DNA of 64,000 nt from CAIWHR01 sp963726775 (GTDB taxonomy: Bacteria; Pseudomonadota; Gammaproteobacteria; Burkholderiales; Casimicrobiaceae), in assembly GCA_963726775.1 (NCBI GenBank), contig CAVSDL010000006.1:248001-312000 (forward strand), given 5' to 3'. Of the stretch, positions 26,508 to 34,009 are shown in pieces. How positions within the stretch are numbered: the stretch's first letter is position 1; every line of letters starts with the position of its first letter. The notes beneath the pieces were generated by a model. It saw nothing but the letters and a program-made list of their open reading frames with translations. It searched no databases and was not told the origin of the DNA. Made by a program: the position numbers and the translations under genes.

Positions 26508-26879
26508 TTACAGATCCTTCGGGATCACAGAGTCAACGACTTCGCGGATCGACGTGAGCGTCCATCCCTTGTTGTGGCGGGACCGCGTGAAACACTCGAA
26601 ACACAGATAATGAACGACGTCGCGAAAGGTCAATGCCCTCTCGCTGGGCCACGCGGCAAAACTTTGGCCCGCCGCTCGAACGATCGCCTGGGCCGCCACG
26701 TTCGCAACGTCGGCATCCGATCTTGTCAGGCTCGCAACGATCGTTTGATACAGCTCGGTTCCCGTGAGCTCCGGATGCTCCGCGCGCATGACGTGATACA
26801 TCGCCAGCACCTTCCGGCTCTCGCGTCTGGCGTAGTACCTTTCTTCCATCGGCCCCAGGACGGACTGTTGATCCATCAT
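26508..26879 (-). CDS. Conserved-looking hypothetical protein
   Basis: 123 residues, soluble, starting MMDQQSVLGPMEERYYARRE with AGCGAGGA upstream. Helix-rich, with a central RSDADVANVAAQAIVRAA and a C-terminal DVVHYLCFECFTRSRHNKGW that contains a Cys pair (CFEC) and could hold a metal. I do not recognise the family. It stands alone, with a repeat copy downstream. Confidence 0.65.
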   Translation of the reverse strand: MMDQQSVLGPMEERYYARRESRKVLAMYHVMRAEHPELTGTELYQTIVASLTRSDADVANVAAQAIVRAAGQSFAAWPSERALTFRDVVHYLCFECFTRSRHNKGWTLTSIREVVDSVIPKDL

Positions 26880-27442
26880 TTATCCTCGCTTTGCCAGGAA
26901 TGCTCTTGCCGTCAGATGCCGCAGGTTCACGTGACAGTTCGATCAATACGAGCTCGAACCGGCTTGTTTCAATGTGTCGTGAGACAACGACCTTCGATGA
27001 ACTAGGGTACAACAGGCAGGACCGGTCAATGAATGAGAAACAGCGAAGGAGGTACAACTATTCCCGGCGGGATGTCGGCAGAGAAATCCGGTCTGCTGCC
27101 AGGTCGCGCCCGGCTGGAACCAAAGCGGCGACCGTCGCTATTGGCAGCAGCCCGGAGGGACGGGGTTTTTCGGGCGGCCTGCTTTGGCGCTCGGGTTGTT
27201 TCCGCGAGCATCGACGGCTTGGCAAGGGTATCGTCGTTCCCGCGAACGCGGGAACCCAGCGTCTTCCCGATGCAATTCAGCGGCACTGTCCCGCGTTCGC
27301 GGGGACGACACGCCTGGGAATCGATGCTCCCGTCGGAAGCGGGAAACAGCGTCTTGCAAGTTGACACCCAAGGCGGTGGTGCCGCTCGATCCGCACCCGA
27401 TTTCTCCACAAACCGATGGACGCGCGACGCCAGGAACAACAA
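26880..27442. other. Intergenic region carrying a REP-like pair
   Basis: No gene is supported in these 563 bases. The notable content is a pair of GC-rich palindromes in opposite orientation at 27237-27307 and a partial third unit near 27328-27350. Confidence 0.5.
27237..27307. repeat. REP/BIME-like pair of palindromes
   Basis: GTTCCCGCGAACGCGGGAAC (27237-27256) is followed, in inverted sense, by GTCCCGCGTTCGCGGGGAC (27289-27307). Each can form a 9-bp hairpin. The flanks ACCCAGCG and CGCCTGGGA are also inverted relative to each other, as in bacterial interspersed mosaic elements. Confidence 0.8.
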
Positions 27443-27460
27443 GCCCCGCCGAAGCGGGGC
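27443..27460 (-). terminator. Terminator of the PEP-CTERM gene
   Basis: On the minus strand, GCCCCGC-TTCG-GCGGGGC is followed by TTGTTGTT. The UUCG tetraloop, 7-bp GC stem and U-rich tail make a good intrinsic terminator, 20 bp after the stop at 27480. Confidence 0.85.
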
Positions 27461-27479
27461 CGATGTGGGCGCTGATCAG

Positions 27480-28025
27480 TTATCGATTGCGCCTGCTCCA
27501 GCCGACGATGGCGAGGCCGAGGGCGGTCAGGGCGAGCGGGGTGGGTTCCGGCACGGCACCCGGGGACAGGGCCGTCAGTACGCGGACGTAATCGCCAGGC
27601 GAGCTTGCTGCCGTGTCGAACAGGATCTGTTGAGGGCCGCTAATGATCACGCTGTCTCCAGGTTCGAGTCCTCGTGCGCCCGGATTGAGGTAATTGACCC
27701 CGGTGTTGGCGAGAAAATCGCTGTCGAACAGATGGACCGTCGACGTGATGATGGCAAGCACGACGGCATCGAAATCGATCGTCCCGACGATGGTCTGGCT
27801 TGGGCCCGGATCGAAAAACACGTAGTGACTCGCCACGATCGTGCCGATCGGGAGTGGGCTGGTGCCCACGTCCACCACAAGCGGCGCCGTGAGCACGATG
27901 TTCTGATCTTCATCGAACCCGAACAGATTCGGGCTTTGGAAGGTGTCATTCCCAACGCTGTTCGGCGGTCCGAAAGGATTCGGCAACGGGGGCACGAGCT
28001 TTACGAACGTACTACCCGCAGCCAA
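27480..28025 (-). pseudogene. PEP-CTERM protein gene lacking its signal peptide
   Basis: The C-terminus is a textbook PEP-CTERM sorting tail: VPEP, a hydrophobic stretch LALTALGLAIVGW, then SRRNR, the substrate signal of exosortase. The 150 residues before it look like a secreted beta-rich protein (FGFDEDQNIVLTAPLVVDVG). The gene has no signal peptide: the frame runs upstream straight into the 3' end of the HAD gene, and the only possible start is TTG 28025. The bases around it (ALAAGSTFVKL) look like the end of a lost signal peptide. I infer 5' truncation by recombination. No exosortase gene is in the window. Confidence 0.75.
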
Positions 28026-28539
28026 AGCGTAGCAGCCGCTGCAGCCATTGGCCGACTGCGGCCGTGACGATTGGGTCGGATATCCCTGTGGCGGAGTCGC
28101 ACGCCACGAACCTCGGGTCTTCCGGGGCCGCCTTGATCACGCTCGAGTCATCATCGAGCGCACACCAATTCTGCAGAGCCTGCAGGTGCACCACCTGCCT
28201 GATGTAATCCAAGCGCGTGAACCCGTGCGCAAGACCGGTGCTGCCGGCAAAGCGCGATGCCAATGGCCCAAGGAATCCCCGCATCCTGTCGTCGTCGCAA
28301 AAGTGCCGCCAATCCGAAGTGACGACAATGCGGACAGCGGGGTACGCTGCAAGGGCATCGACGAGCAGAGGCAACCAGCAAAAGTGCCCCACGTCCTCGG
28401 CGACGCCCAATGCGTCTTCGATGACAAACGGGTCGTAAGGATGCATGACGCCGTCAAAATCCAAAAAGAGTACCGGCGTGCCAGGCGTCAGTCCGTACAC
28501 TCGAGGTGCGTGGGGCGCCGGTACTTGCAGATCGGTCAT
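28012..28539 (-). CDS. HAD-superfamily protein of the 'Swiss Army Knife RNA repair' type
   Basis: 175-residue HAD-like phosphatase. Motif I is LFLDFDGVMHPYD (two catalytic Asp), motif II VVTSDWRHF, and the late acidic motif NWCALDDDSSVI. These match the stand-alone HAD domains related to the phosphatase part of RNA-repair proteins. Its ATG overlaps the TGA of a HigA-like antitoxin fragment (TGATG), so it is translated by coupling. Its last codons overlap the truncated PEP-CTERM frame. The role beside a toxin-antitoxin remnant is unknown. Confidence 0.75.
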   Translation of the reverse strand: MTDLQVPAPHAPRVYGLTPGTPVLFLDFDGVMHPYDPFVIEDALGVAEDVGHFCWLPLLVDALAAYPAVRIVVTSDWRHFCDDDRMRGFLGPLASRFAGSTGLAHGFTRLDYIRQVVHLQALQNWCALDDDSSVIKAAPEDPRFVACDSATGISDPIVTAAVGQWLQRLLRFGCG

Positions 28540-28745
28540 CAGGCACTCGCCACGGCCTTGATGCCGATGCGGACCGCTCGCATCACCGCAAGCAACGTCG
28601 ACAATCGCGGGTTGCCCGAGCGGCCGAGTGTCCGATACAGCGTCTCGCGCGACAGGCCGGCAGACTCGGCAACGTTGGCCATGCCACCCCGCGCCCGCGC
28701 GACGGCGCGCCGCCCAGTAACGTTTCGCGCGCGCGATGTCCTCAT
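28539..28745 (-). pseudogene. HigA-like antitoxin, N-terminally truncated
   Basis: The 68-residue frame carries the HTH of the 'putative addiction module antidote' family: RGGMANVAESAGLSRETLYR followed by GNPRLSTLLAVMRAV. Full-length members have about 40 more residues at the N-terminus; here that part is replaced by sequence overlapping the toxin's C-terminal coding region. The ATG at 28745 with GGGG upstream might still allow translation. Its stop is coupled to the HAD gene. Confidence 0.7.
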
Positions 28746-28938
28746 GCTGGCGCCCCTTGTCTCCACCGCAATGGAGGACGACGATCCGGTCCCCCGCCTT
28801 CCCAAGAATAGACCCGATAGCCGGCGCCGACGTCGACGCGGAGTTCCGAGACACCGCCACCCACCGGCTTGCAGTCCCCGAGCAGCCCGCGCTCCAGCCG
28901 CCTCAATCGAAGAAGAATGGCGGCAACTGCCAAGTGCG
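28697..28938 (-). pseudogene. RelE/HigB-like toxin remnant, frameshifted
   Basis: Family motifs appear in two frames. The first has LAVAAILLRLRRLERG, DCKPVGGGVSELRVDVGAGY and RVY; the second has GDRIVVLHCGGDKGRQHEDI and ARAKRYWA. The frames join at a run of five Cs on the + strand (28791-28795); removing one base restores EGGDRIVVL. The N-terminal residues are also missing or out of frame. It is therefore a dead toxin (or, less likely, a base-calling error at the homopolymer), paired with the truncated antitoxin. Confidence 0.75.
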
Positions 28939-29015
28939 GTGATTCGATTCGCCAAGGACATGCGCGCGGCGGGCGACGGTAGAATGCTCCCATACCTCTG
29001 CCCGAAAGAGCGAAT

Positions 29016-29552
29016 TTGGCACTCTTGCCCATCCCGGTTAACGCGCCGCGCTGTATCGTTGTCGCCGGCCCTAACGGCGCTGGCAAGACTACCTTTGCGC
29101 GCGAATTTCTCCCCAAAGACACAGACGTCATTCATTTTGTCAACGCGGATCTCATCGCAAGCGGGTTGTCGGCGCTGAAGCCGGAAATCGCTGCCGTGAC
29201 GGCGGGCCGCGTCTTTCTGGCCGAATTGGACCGACTGGCGCGCGGTCAAACGAGTTTTGCGTTCGAGACTACGCTGAGCGGGCGGGTCTACGCCAGTCGC
29301 TTGCGGAAATGGAAAGCGGCCGGCTATCGAATCGAGATCGCCTATCTCAAGATCGACTCGCCGGAGCTTGCGCTCAAGCGGATCGCGGCGAGGGTACGAC
29401 AAGGCGGGCACGATGTTCCCAAGGGAGAGGTAATCCGGCGTTTTTCGCGGAGTTGGATCAATTTTGTTCGCGTCTATCGACCACTGGCCGACGCGTGGTG
29501 GGTGTACGATAATTCGGGCGTGACGCCAATCCTGCTCGACTGCAGTTCATGA
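29016..29552 (+). CDS. Zeta-toxin-like P-loop ATPase/kinase
   Basis: 178 residues. The Walker A motif is GPNGAGKT (18-25), followed by VNADLIASGLSALKPE, as in zeta-family kinases, and SFAFETTLSGR, YRIEIAYLKIDSPELALKR and a C-terminal VYDNSG. Zeta toxins phosphorylate UDP-N-acetylglucosamine; this shorter subgroup is often annotated only as an AAA ATPase. The start is TTG 29016. Its stop overlaps the ATG of a 54-residue gene, a likely partner. It is divergent from the decayed higBA remnant. Confidence 0.82.
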   Translation: MALLPIPVNAPRCIVVAGPNGAGKTTFAREFLPKDTDVIHFVNADLIASGLSALKPEIAAVTAGRVFLAELDRLARGQTSFAFETTLSGRVYASRLRKWKAAGYRIEIAYLKIDSPELALKRIAARVRQGGHDVPKGEVIRRFSRSWINFVRVYRPLADAWWVYDNSGVTPILLDCSS

Positions 29553-29713
29553 CATCCAAGATTCCCGCGAAGACCGCGAAGAACCATGAGGCCACCAAGG
29601 CGATCACGCGCGCGCTTCGGCGGTCCGCGCGGCGCGCACGTGAGGTCGCCCGAATGCACGGCACGCCGATCTATGTCCTCAAAGACGGCAAGATTGTTGC
29701 CATCAAGCCGTAG
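29549..29713 (+). CDS. Small basic partner of the zeta-like ATPase
   Basis: 54 residues: a Lys/Ala/Arg-rich helix (KAITRALRRSARRAREVAR) followed by MHGTPIYVLKDGKIVAIKP, a short beta hairpin-like end. The ATG overlaps the ATPase stop (ATGA), so the two are translated together. Short proteins of this pattern recur beside zeta-like ATPases, from memory. I infer an antitoxin or regulator. The stop TAG is followed at once by a copy of the dispersed repeat. Confidence 0.7.
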   Translation: MTSKIPAKTAKNHEATKAITRALRRSARRAREVARMHGTPIYVLKDGKIVAIKP

Positions 29714-29803
29714 GGAAAGCAGGGTCAGACTCGACTTTCGGTGACGGTAGATCGCACTGGGTCTGGCGGTTCCGATTTCTCGAGTCTGAACCTACTTGCG
29801 CTA
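29714..29803. repeat. Dispersed GGGTCAGACTCGA inverted repeat, copy 6
   Basis: The left arm GGAAAGCAGGGTCAGACTCG starts at 29714, directly after the stop of the small partner gene. The right arm CTCGAGTCTGAACCTACTTG ends around 29800, and an extra CTACTT (29801-29806) contains the vapC stop codon on the minus strand. Confidence 0.83.
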
Positions 29804-30307
29804 CTTACGCTTCGGCCGCCCGCGCCGCGGATGTCCGCGCGCAGCGATGGGCTCGACCGTGTACGTTGACGCTGATTCGCCGACCGCGAGCGTGAATGGA
29901 CTGCGCACCGTCACGCCGCCAAAGACAGCGCCGTCCTGGAGATCTTCGGTCAGCAGTATCGCGCAGCCCTGTAGCTGCGCCGCACCGACGATCAGGGTGT
30001 CCCACCAACTCAGACGGTGGCGCCGCTCGATCTCGTGCCCGCGTTGCAGCAGTGTCTCGTCGATCGGCTGCGGGCGCCAACTCATCAGCGCCGCGACATC
30101 GTCCCAAGCGTCGGCAGGCGGGAGTCCCGGGTCGAGTTTTCGCGTAACGGTGACGTAGTACGCGGAGAGCACCTGCGCACTCGTGCGCCCGGTTTGCTCG
30201 CGCCACAGGCGCTCGATCCAGGCGGCTGCGCGCGGCTGCTTGAGCGGCTCTGCGGCGTCGCGCGCGTAGACGAAGACGTTGGTGTCAACGAAGACGGGCG
30301 CGTTCAT
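29801..30307 (-). CDS. vapC: VapC-type PIN-domain toxin
   Basis: 168-residue PIN ribonuclease. The first acid is Asp8 in VFVDTNVFVYARD; later acids are in WWDTLIVGAAQ and LLTEDLQDG. The C-terminal GHPRRGRPKRK is a basic tail whose TAG stop lies in a dispersed repeat, so the original C-terminus may have been altered. It overlaps the 3' end of the antitoxin gene by 23 bp, the usual arrangement. Confidence 0.9.
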   Translation of the reverse strand: MNAPVFVDTNVFVYARDAAEPLKQPRAAAWIERLWREQTGRTSAQVLSAYYVTVTRKLDPGLPPADAWDDVAALMSWRPQPIDETLLQRGHEIERRHRLSWWDTLIVGAAQLQGCAILLTEDLQDGAVFGGVTVRSPFTLAVGESASTYTVEPIAARGHPRRGRPKRK

Positions 30308-30527
30308 GCGTCTCGCCCCGCGTCGGGTACGGTCTGCGCGTACGCTGGAGCTTGACGGGCCCCCTGGCGAGGAACTGCCGCATCGCCTGTTCGTACTCGC
30401 CGAGCTCGCCCATGCGTCGCTGGAGCATTTCGCCGACGAGCCGCGAGACGCTCACGTTCTGCCGAGCAGCATACACGCGCGCCCATGCGGCCGTCTCTTC
30501 ATCGAGCGTGATCGTGACGTTTTTCAT
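30285..30527 (-). CDS. vapB: Ribbon-helix-helix antitoxin of vapBC
   Basis: 80 residues. The N-terminal MKNVTITLDEETAAWARVYA is a ribbon-helix-helix DNA-binding motif, followed by VSVSRLVGEML. The C-terminal part, rich in Arg/Pro, would wrap the toxin. It is the first gene of the vapBC operon and lies 22 bp from the 19-bp palindrome that probably serves as its operator. Confidence 0.87.
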   Translation of the reverse strand: MKNVTITLDEETAAWARVYAARQNVSVSRLVGEMLQRRMGELGEYEQAMRQFLARGPVKLQRTRRPYPTRGETHERARLR

Positions 30528-30548
30528 GCCGCGTCATCCCGAGTCAAA

Positions 30549-30567
30549 TTACACGAATACCGTGTAA
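30549..30567. promoter_or_regulatory. Probable operator of vapBC
   Basis: TTACACGAATACCGTGTAA is a perfect inverted repeat (7-bp arms, 5-nt centre) 22 bp upstream of the antitoxin start, where the VapBC complex would be expected to bind and autorepress. Confidence 0.8.
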
Positions 30568-30655
30568 CACAAAGTTAGTGCAATAAGAACACCCAGGCGA
30601 GCGCCGGAATCCGGGGAAGATCTTGTCGAGCGGACGTCACGTTTCGTCAACGACA

Positions 30656-30958
30656 TCACGTCCGCGCAAGTCTTTTGAGCGAGATCCGGAGGTCGCGGCC
30701 CACGGCACTCGCTGCCCTGATCAGCGTGTCGAGTTGAACCGCGGTGTAAGCGGGATCCAGCACCCGGTCGAGCTGCGATCGGCTCGTCCCCATACGCCGG
30801 GCCATTTCGACCTTCGAGAGCTTTGCTTCGTCCATCGCTTCCTCGACGGCTTCGGCGAGTGCCCGCTTGACCGCAGCAGCCTGCACATCTTCGAAGATCG
30901 CCTCCTCGCGCAGGAAGTCGTCGAATTTCGAACCCCGATGCCTATTGCTCTTCCGCAT
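30656..30958 (-). CDS. HigA-like XRE antitoxin
   Basis: 100 residues with a C-terminal Cro/XRE helix-turn-helix: LSKVEMARRMGTSRSQLDRV followed by LDPAYTAVQLDTLIRAASAV. The N-terminal half is helical and acidic. It follows the toxin gene and overlaps it by 17 bp, giving the toxin-first order typical of higBA. Confidence 0.87.
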   Translation of the reverse strand: MRKSNRHRGSKFDDFLREEAIFEDVQAAAVKRALAEAVEEAMDEAKLSKVEMARRMGTSRSQLDRVLDPAYTAVQLDTLIRAASAVGRDLRISLKRLART

Positions 30959-31292
30959 TCTGCCACTCCTTCAAGCGCGCCTGAGCCAGCGCGATGTCGT
31001 CCTTTGGCGTCTTCTGTGTCTGCTTGATGAAACCGTGCAGCAGAATGAGCTCGTCGCCGTTTACCACGAACAACACGCGGGCGATGCGGTTGTGCATCTT
31101 TGTCCGGACCTCCCAGATGGGTCCGCGCAGATGATCGACGCGGGGCTTCCCAATCGGCCATTTGAATTGCACATACGCAATGTTCGTCCCGATCAGCTTG
31201 CGGTCGTCTGCGTCCAGGGATTTCAACCAATCGCGCACCGGCTCCCGGCCCGTGCTGGTCGCATAGAAGATCGCTCGCAACTTGGGGAGCAT
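30942..31292 (-). CDS. HigB/RelE-family (phage-derived Gp49-like) toxin
   Basis: 116 residues from ATG 31292 (MLPKLRAIFYATSTGREPV), a RelE-fold mRNA interferase. The motifs WEVRTKMHNRIARVLFVV and ELILLHGFIKQTQKTPKDDI, LAQAR are standard for the Gp49/HigB group. I chose 31292 because the longer frame reads through the operator palindrome. The toxin precedes the antitoxin. Confidence 0.88.
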   Translation of the reverse strand: MLPKLRAIFYATSTGREPVRDWLKSLDADDRKLIGTNIAYVQFKWPIGKPRVDHLRGPIWEVRTKMHNRIARVLFVVNGDELILLHGFIKQTQKTPKDDIALAQARLKEWQNAEEQ

Positions 31293-31306
31293 CGAGCCAT
31301 TCCGAA

Positions 31307-31326
31307 GTGTACCACAGGTGGTACAC
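31307..31326. promoter_or_regulatory. Probable operator of higBA
   Basis: GTGTACCACAGGTGGTACAC is a perfect palindrome (9-bp arms, AG centre) 15 bp upstream of the toxin start. It is the best candidate binding site for the HigA antitoxin. Confidence 0.85.
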
Positions 31327-31548
31327 GTGCGCAAGTGTCCAATCCCTTGCTTTCAAGCTTGCCGCGTGCATGGGCTTGCGGGAATCGGTCGATTGGCCGA
31401 AGGCGTCCTGGTATTTCGGCGTCCCAGGGATTCCAGGTCGATCCGCTCTTCGCCGGGTGGAGAACGCGGGTACTCCGGGCGATCGAAGTGGCGATGGCGC
31501 AGCGACTCACGTCCGATGCTCTGACCCTTCGCGCCGGAACAAGAAAAA

Positions 31549-31573
31549 GGCGGGCGCGAAGTTTCGGCCCGCC
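31549..31573 (-). terminator. Terminator of the CHRD gene remnant
   Basis: On the minus strand the stem GGCGGGC/GCCCGCC with an 11-nt loop is followed by TTTTTCTTG. It lies 24 bp after the CHRD reading-frame stop. Confidence 0.8.
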
Positions 31574-31596
31574 GCGAATTCAACGCGCGTGCCGCG

Positions 31597-31979
31597 TCAA
31601 TCGTCGTCGTCCGCGTCGTCCTCGTTGTTCGCCTTGCCCAGCGGACCGCGAATTTCGCCGCTCGGACGTTGCGTCGTGTGCACGTTCGCGTAGGCGGCAC
31701 CGTTGCGCAATGCCTTGATCATTTCGGCAAACCCCACGGCCCCGGCTTCGATGCCTTGATTGGGCAGAGCGATGACGTCGGCGGCGGTCAGCGTGCCCGT
31801 CACCGTTCCCGACATGACCGGACAGGGCGGCGGCATGGGCACGCCGACAGGCGGTGCCAGGTTCGTGCACAGGAACAGCGCGACCCCGCCGGTCAGCGAG
31901 GGCCGTCCGAAATGGATGTGCGACTGCAAGACATGGTCGGCAAATCGCTGTAGGTCAGGGTGTACGAGATCGACAGCTC
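31597..31979 (-). pseudogene. CHRD-domain protein gene, truncated and frameshifted
   Basis: The C-terminal half of a CHRD domain is clear: QSHIHFGRPSLTGGVALFL, TLTAADVIAL, FAEMIKALRNGAAYANVHTT and RPSGEIRG. Upstream, the earlier part of the domain (ELSISYTLTYSDLPT) is present but in another frame, with the shift near 31930-31940. The rest of the domain and the signal peptide are absent: at about 31979 the sequence changes to an hsdR fragment on the opposite strand. CHRD proteins are normally exported. Its terminator is still intact. Confidence 0.78.
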
Positions 31980-33100
31980 ACGGGCTCATGCAGGCGATCG
32001 CGCGGGTCAATCGCGTGTTCAAGGACAAGCCGGGTGGGCTGGTAGTGGACTACTTGGGGCTCGCCCAGGAGTTGAAGCAAGCGCTGGCCACATACACGGA
32101 GAGCGGCGGCACCGGACGGACGGCGCTGGATCAGGAAGAAGCCGTCGCCGTGATGCTCGAGAAGTACGAGGTGTGCGCCGGGCTCTTCCACGGATTCGAC
32201 TGGTCGAAGTGGACGATCGGCAGTCCGCAGGAACGGCTGGGGCTGCTTCCGCGCGCCCAGGAACACATCTTGAGGCAGGAGAACGGCAAGGACCGGTGTG
32301 CGCGCGCCGTGCGCGAGCTGTCGCTGGCCTTCGCGCTCGCGGTGCCGCACGCCGAGGCGCTGCGCATCCGTGACGACGTGGCGTTCTTCCAAGCGGTGCA
32401 GGCCGTGCTCGCCAAGCGCGTACCCGGTGACGCCCGACCCGAGGAGGACATCGAGCACGCGGTTCGGCAGATCATTTCGCGGGCCGTGGCGCCCGAAGGC
32501 GTGATCGACATCTTTGCGGCGGCAGGACTCGCGAAACCCGACATCTCGATTCTCTCGGAGGAATTCCTGGCCGAGGTGCGCGGGATGCCGCAGCGGAACC
32601 TCGCGGTGGAGCTATTGCAGAAACTGCTCAGGGGCGAACTCGCAGCGCGCCGGCGCAAGAACGTCGTGCAGGCACGCTCATTCGCCGAGATGCTCGAGCA
32701 GACGATCCGCCGCTACCAAAGCCGCGCCATCGAAGCCGCGCAGGTGATCGAGGAGCTGATTGCGCTTGCGAAGGACATGCGCGAAGTGAATGCTCGCGGC
32801 GAAACGCTCCAGCTGTCGGATGACGAGCTGGCATTCTACGACGCGCTGGAGACCAACGACAGCGCTGTCAAGGTGCTGGGCGACGACACGCTCAAGACGA
32901 TTGCCCGCGAACTTGTCGCTACCGTGCGCAAGAACGTCACGATCGACTGGACCATCCGCGACAACGTTCGGGCGCAACTACGTGTCTACGTAAAGCGCAT
33001 CCTGCGCAAGTACGGGTATCCGCCGGACAAACAGGAGAAGGCAACACAGACGGTGTTGGAGCAGGCGGAGGTGCTGAGCGAGTCATGGGCAGTTGCATAG
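31979..33100 (+). pseudogene. hsdR: 3' fragment of type I restriction enzyme subunit HsdR
   Basis: About 370 codons encode the C-terminal third of HsdR. The fragment opens with the last helicase motif (LMQAIARVNRVFKDKPGGLV, then VDYLGLA), then the helical C-terminal domain (MREVNARGETLQLSDDELAF, RILRKYGYPPDKQEKATQTV) that contacts the methylase. The nuclease and most of the helicase domain, roughly the first 600 residues, are absent, and no hsdM or hsdS is in the window. It begins at the junction with the CHRD fragment, so it has no start of its own. Confidence 0.85.
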
Positions 33101-33107
33101 AGACAAA

Positions 33108-33228
33108 CATCGGCCGGACTCGATTTTCGACGTGCTGACGGTACGTCTTGGCATTACTCGGAACTATGGGACGACGGTCGAATTCTTCCGTTCCCATATG
33201 TGGAAGAACGAGCCTGACTGCTTTCTCC
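33108..33228. repeat. Degenerate copy of the dispersed inverted repeat
   Basis: CATCGGCCGGACTCGATTTT at 33108 resembles the left arm, and ACGAGCCTGACTGCTTTCTC near 33208-33228 the right arm. Both are decayed compared with other copies. The rest of the 33101-33313 gap shows nothing else. Confidence 0.5.
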
Positions 33229-33313
33229 GCCCAGATCTTGACCGCGGTTGACAGAGGGCAGGTCGAGAAATTCGGGACTAACGCTGCAGTTACCGGTGCG
33301 TAATCGCAATCGG

Positions 33314-34009
33314 TCACGCAATGGCAACGGGGTCATTGGCCTGCGTTGGCTTTGGGCAGGTCGACCGCAGCCCATCGATGTGCTCGTGCAAATCAGCACG
33401 AATCGGGGCCCACATCGGGTCAAGGATGAAATCGATGCCTTCCCGTCGCGCGAGTTTGGCAGCGGCCACGAAGTCGCTGTCCCCCGAATTTAGGACGATC
33501 TGATTGGCCTGCTTCTTGAAAGTCACCGATGCGATGTCAAGGCCGATTCGCATGTCCACCCCCTTTTGTCGCACAGCGTAACTGACGTCATGCTCAGTTA
33601 GGCCCGAGCGATCAATCTCACCGCGACAAAGGCGCTTAAGCGGATCCCCAGTAAGTGTCCATTGAGCATGACGTTCGTCGAGATAGCCCAGCCGCAGGGC
33701 GACCTTGCGTTGTTTGCGAAGTTCCTCGTGCAATTCGAGGCGCCACTGGGAGTTGGGCGATTTGCTGAAATCCTGAGCTCCCCCGGTCAGCGGGTGATGA
33801 ACTTTTTTTGAAAGTGGCGGGCAGTCGTAGAAGAAGATCCGATATAGATCGGCCTTGCGCTCTCCTTGATGCGTCTTCTGGGTCAGGTGAGCAATGCAAA
33901 TCGTATAGAGCGTCTTGGAGAGGTCTTCGGCGGATTGCTTGCCGTAGATCCTGCGGGCGCGTTGAATGAAAAACGCGCCATCGACCATGATGGCAGTTAC
34001 AGTGGACAT
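33314..34009 (-). CDS. NYN/PIN-like domain protein
   Basis: 231 residues (ATG 34009; a GTG three codons earlier is possible). The N-terminal TAIMVDGAFFIQRARRIYG and the later QIVLNSGDSDFVAAAKLARR are the acidic motifs of NYN ribonuclease-like domains; KGVDMRIGLDIASVTFKKQA sits between them, as expected. Base composition is visibly lower in GC than in neighbouring core genes, which suggests transfer. A defensive or RNA-processing role is possible but not shown. Confidence 0.83.
   Translation of the reverse strand: MSTVTAIMVDGAFFIQRARRIYGKQSAEDLSKTLYTICIAHLTQKTHQGERKADLYRIFFYDCPPLSKKVHHPLTGGAQDFSKSPNSQWRLELHEELRKQRKVALRLGYLDERHAQWTLTGDPLKRLCRGEIDRSGLTEHDVSYAVRQKGVDMRIGLDIASVTFKKQANQIVLNSGDSDFVAAAKLARREGIDFILDPMWAPIRADLHEHIDGLRSTCPKPTQANDPVAIA

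Noticed and set aside
31979..33100. Functional type I restriction system
   Set aside because: Only the HsdR C-terminus remains; nuclease and most helicase motifs, HsdM and HsdS are absent.
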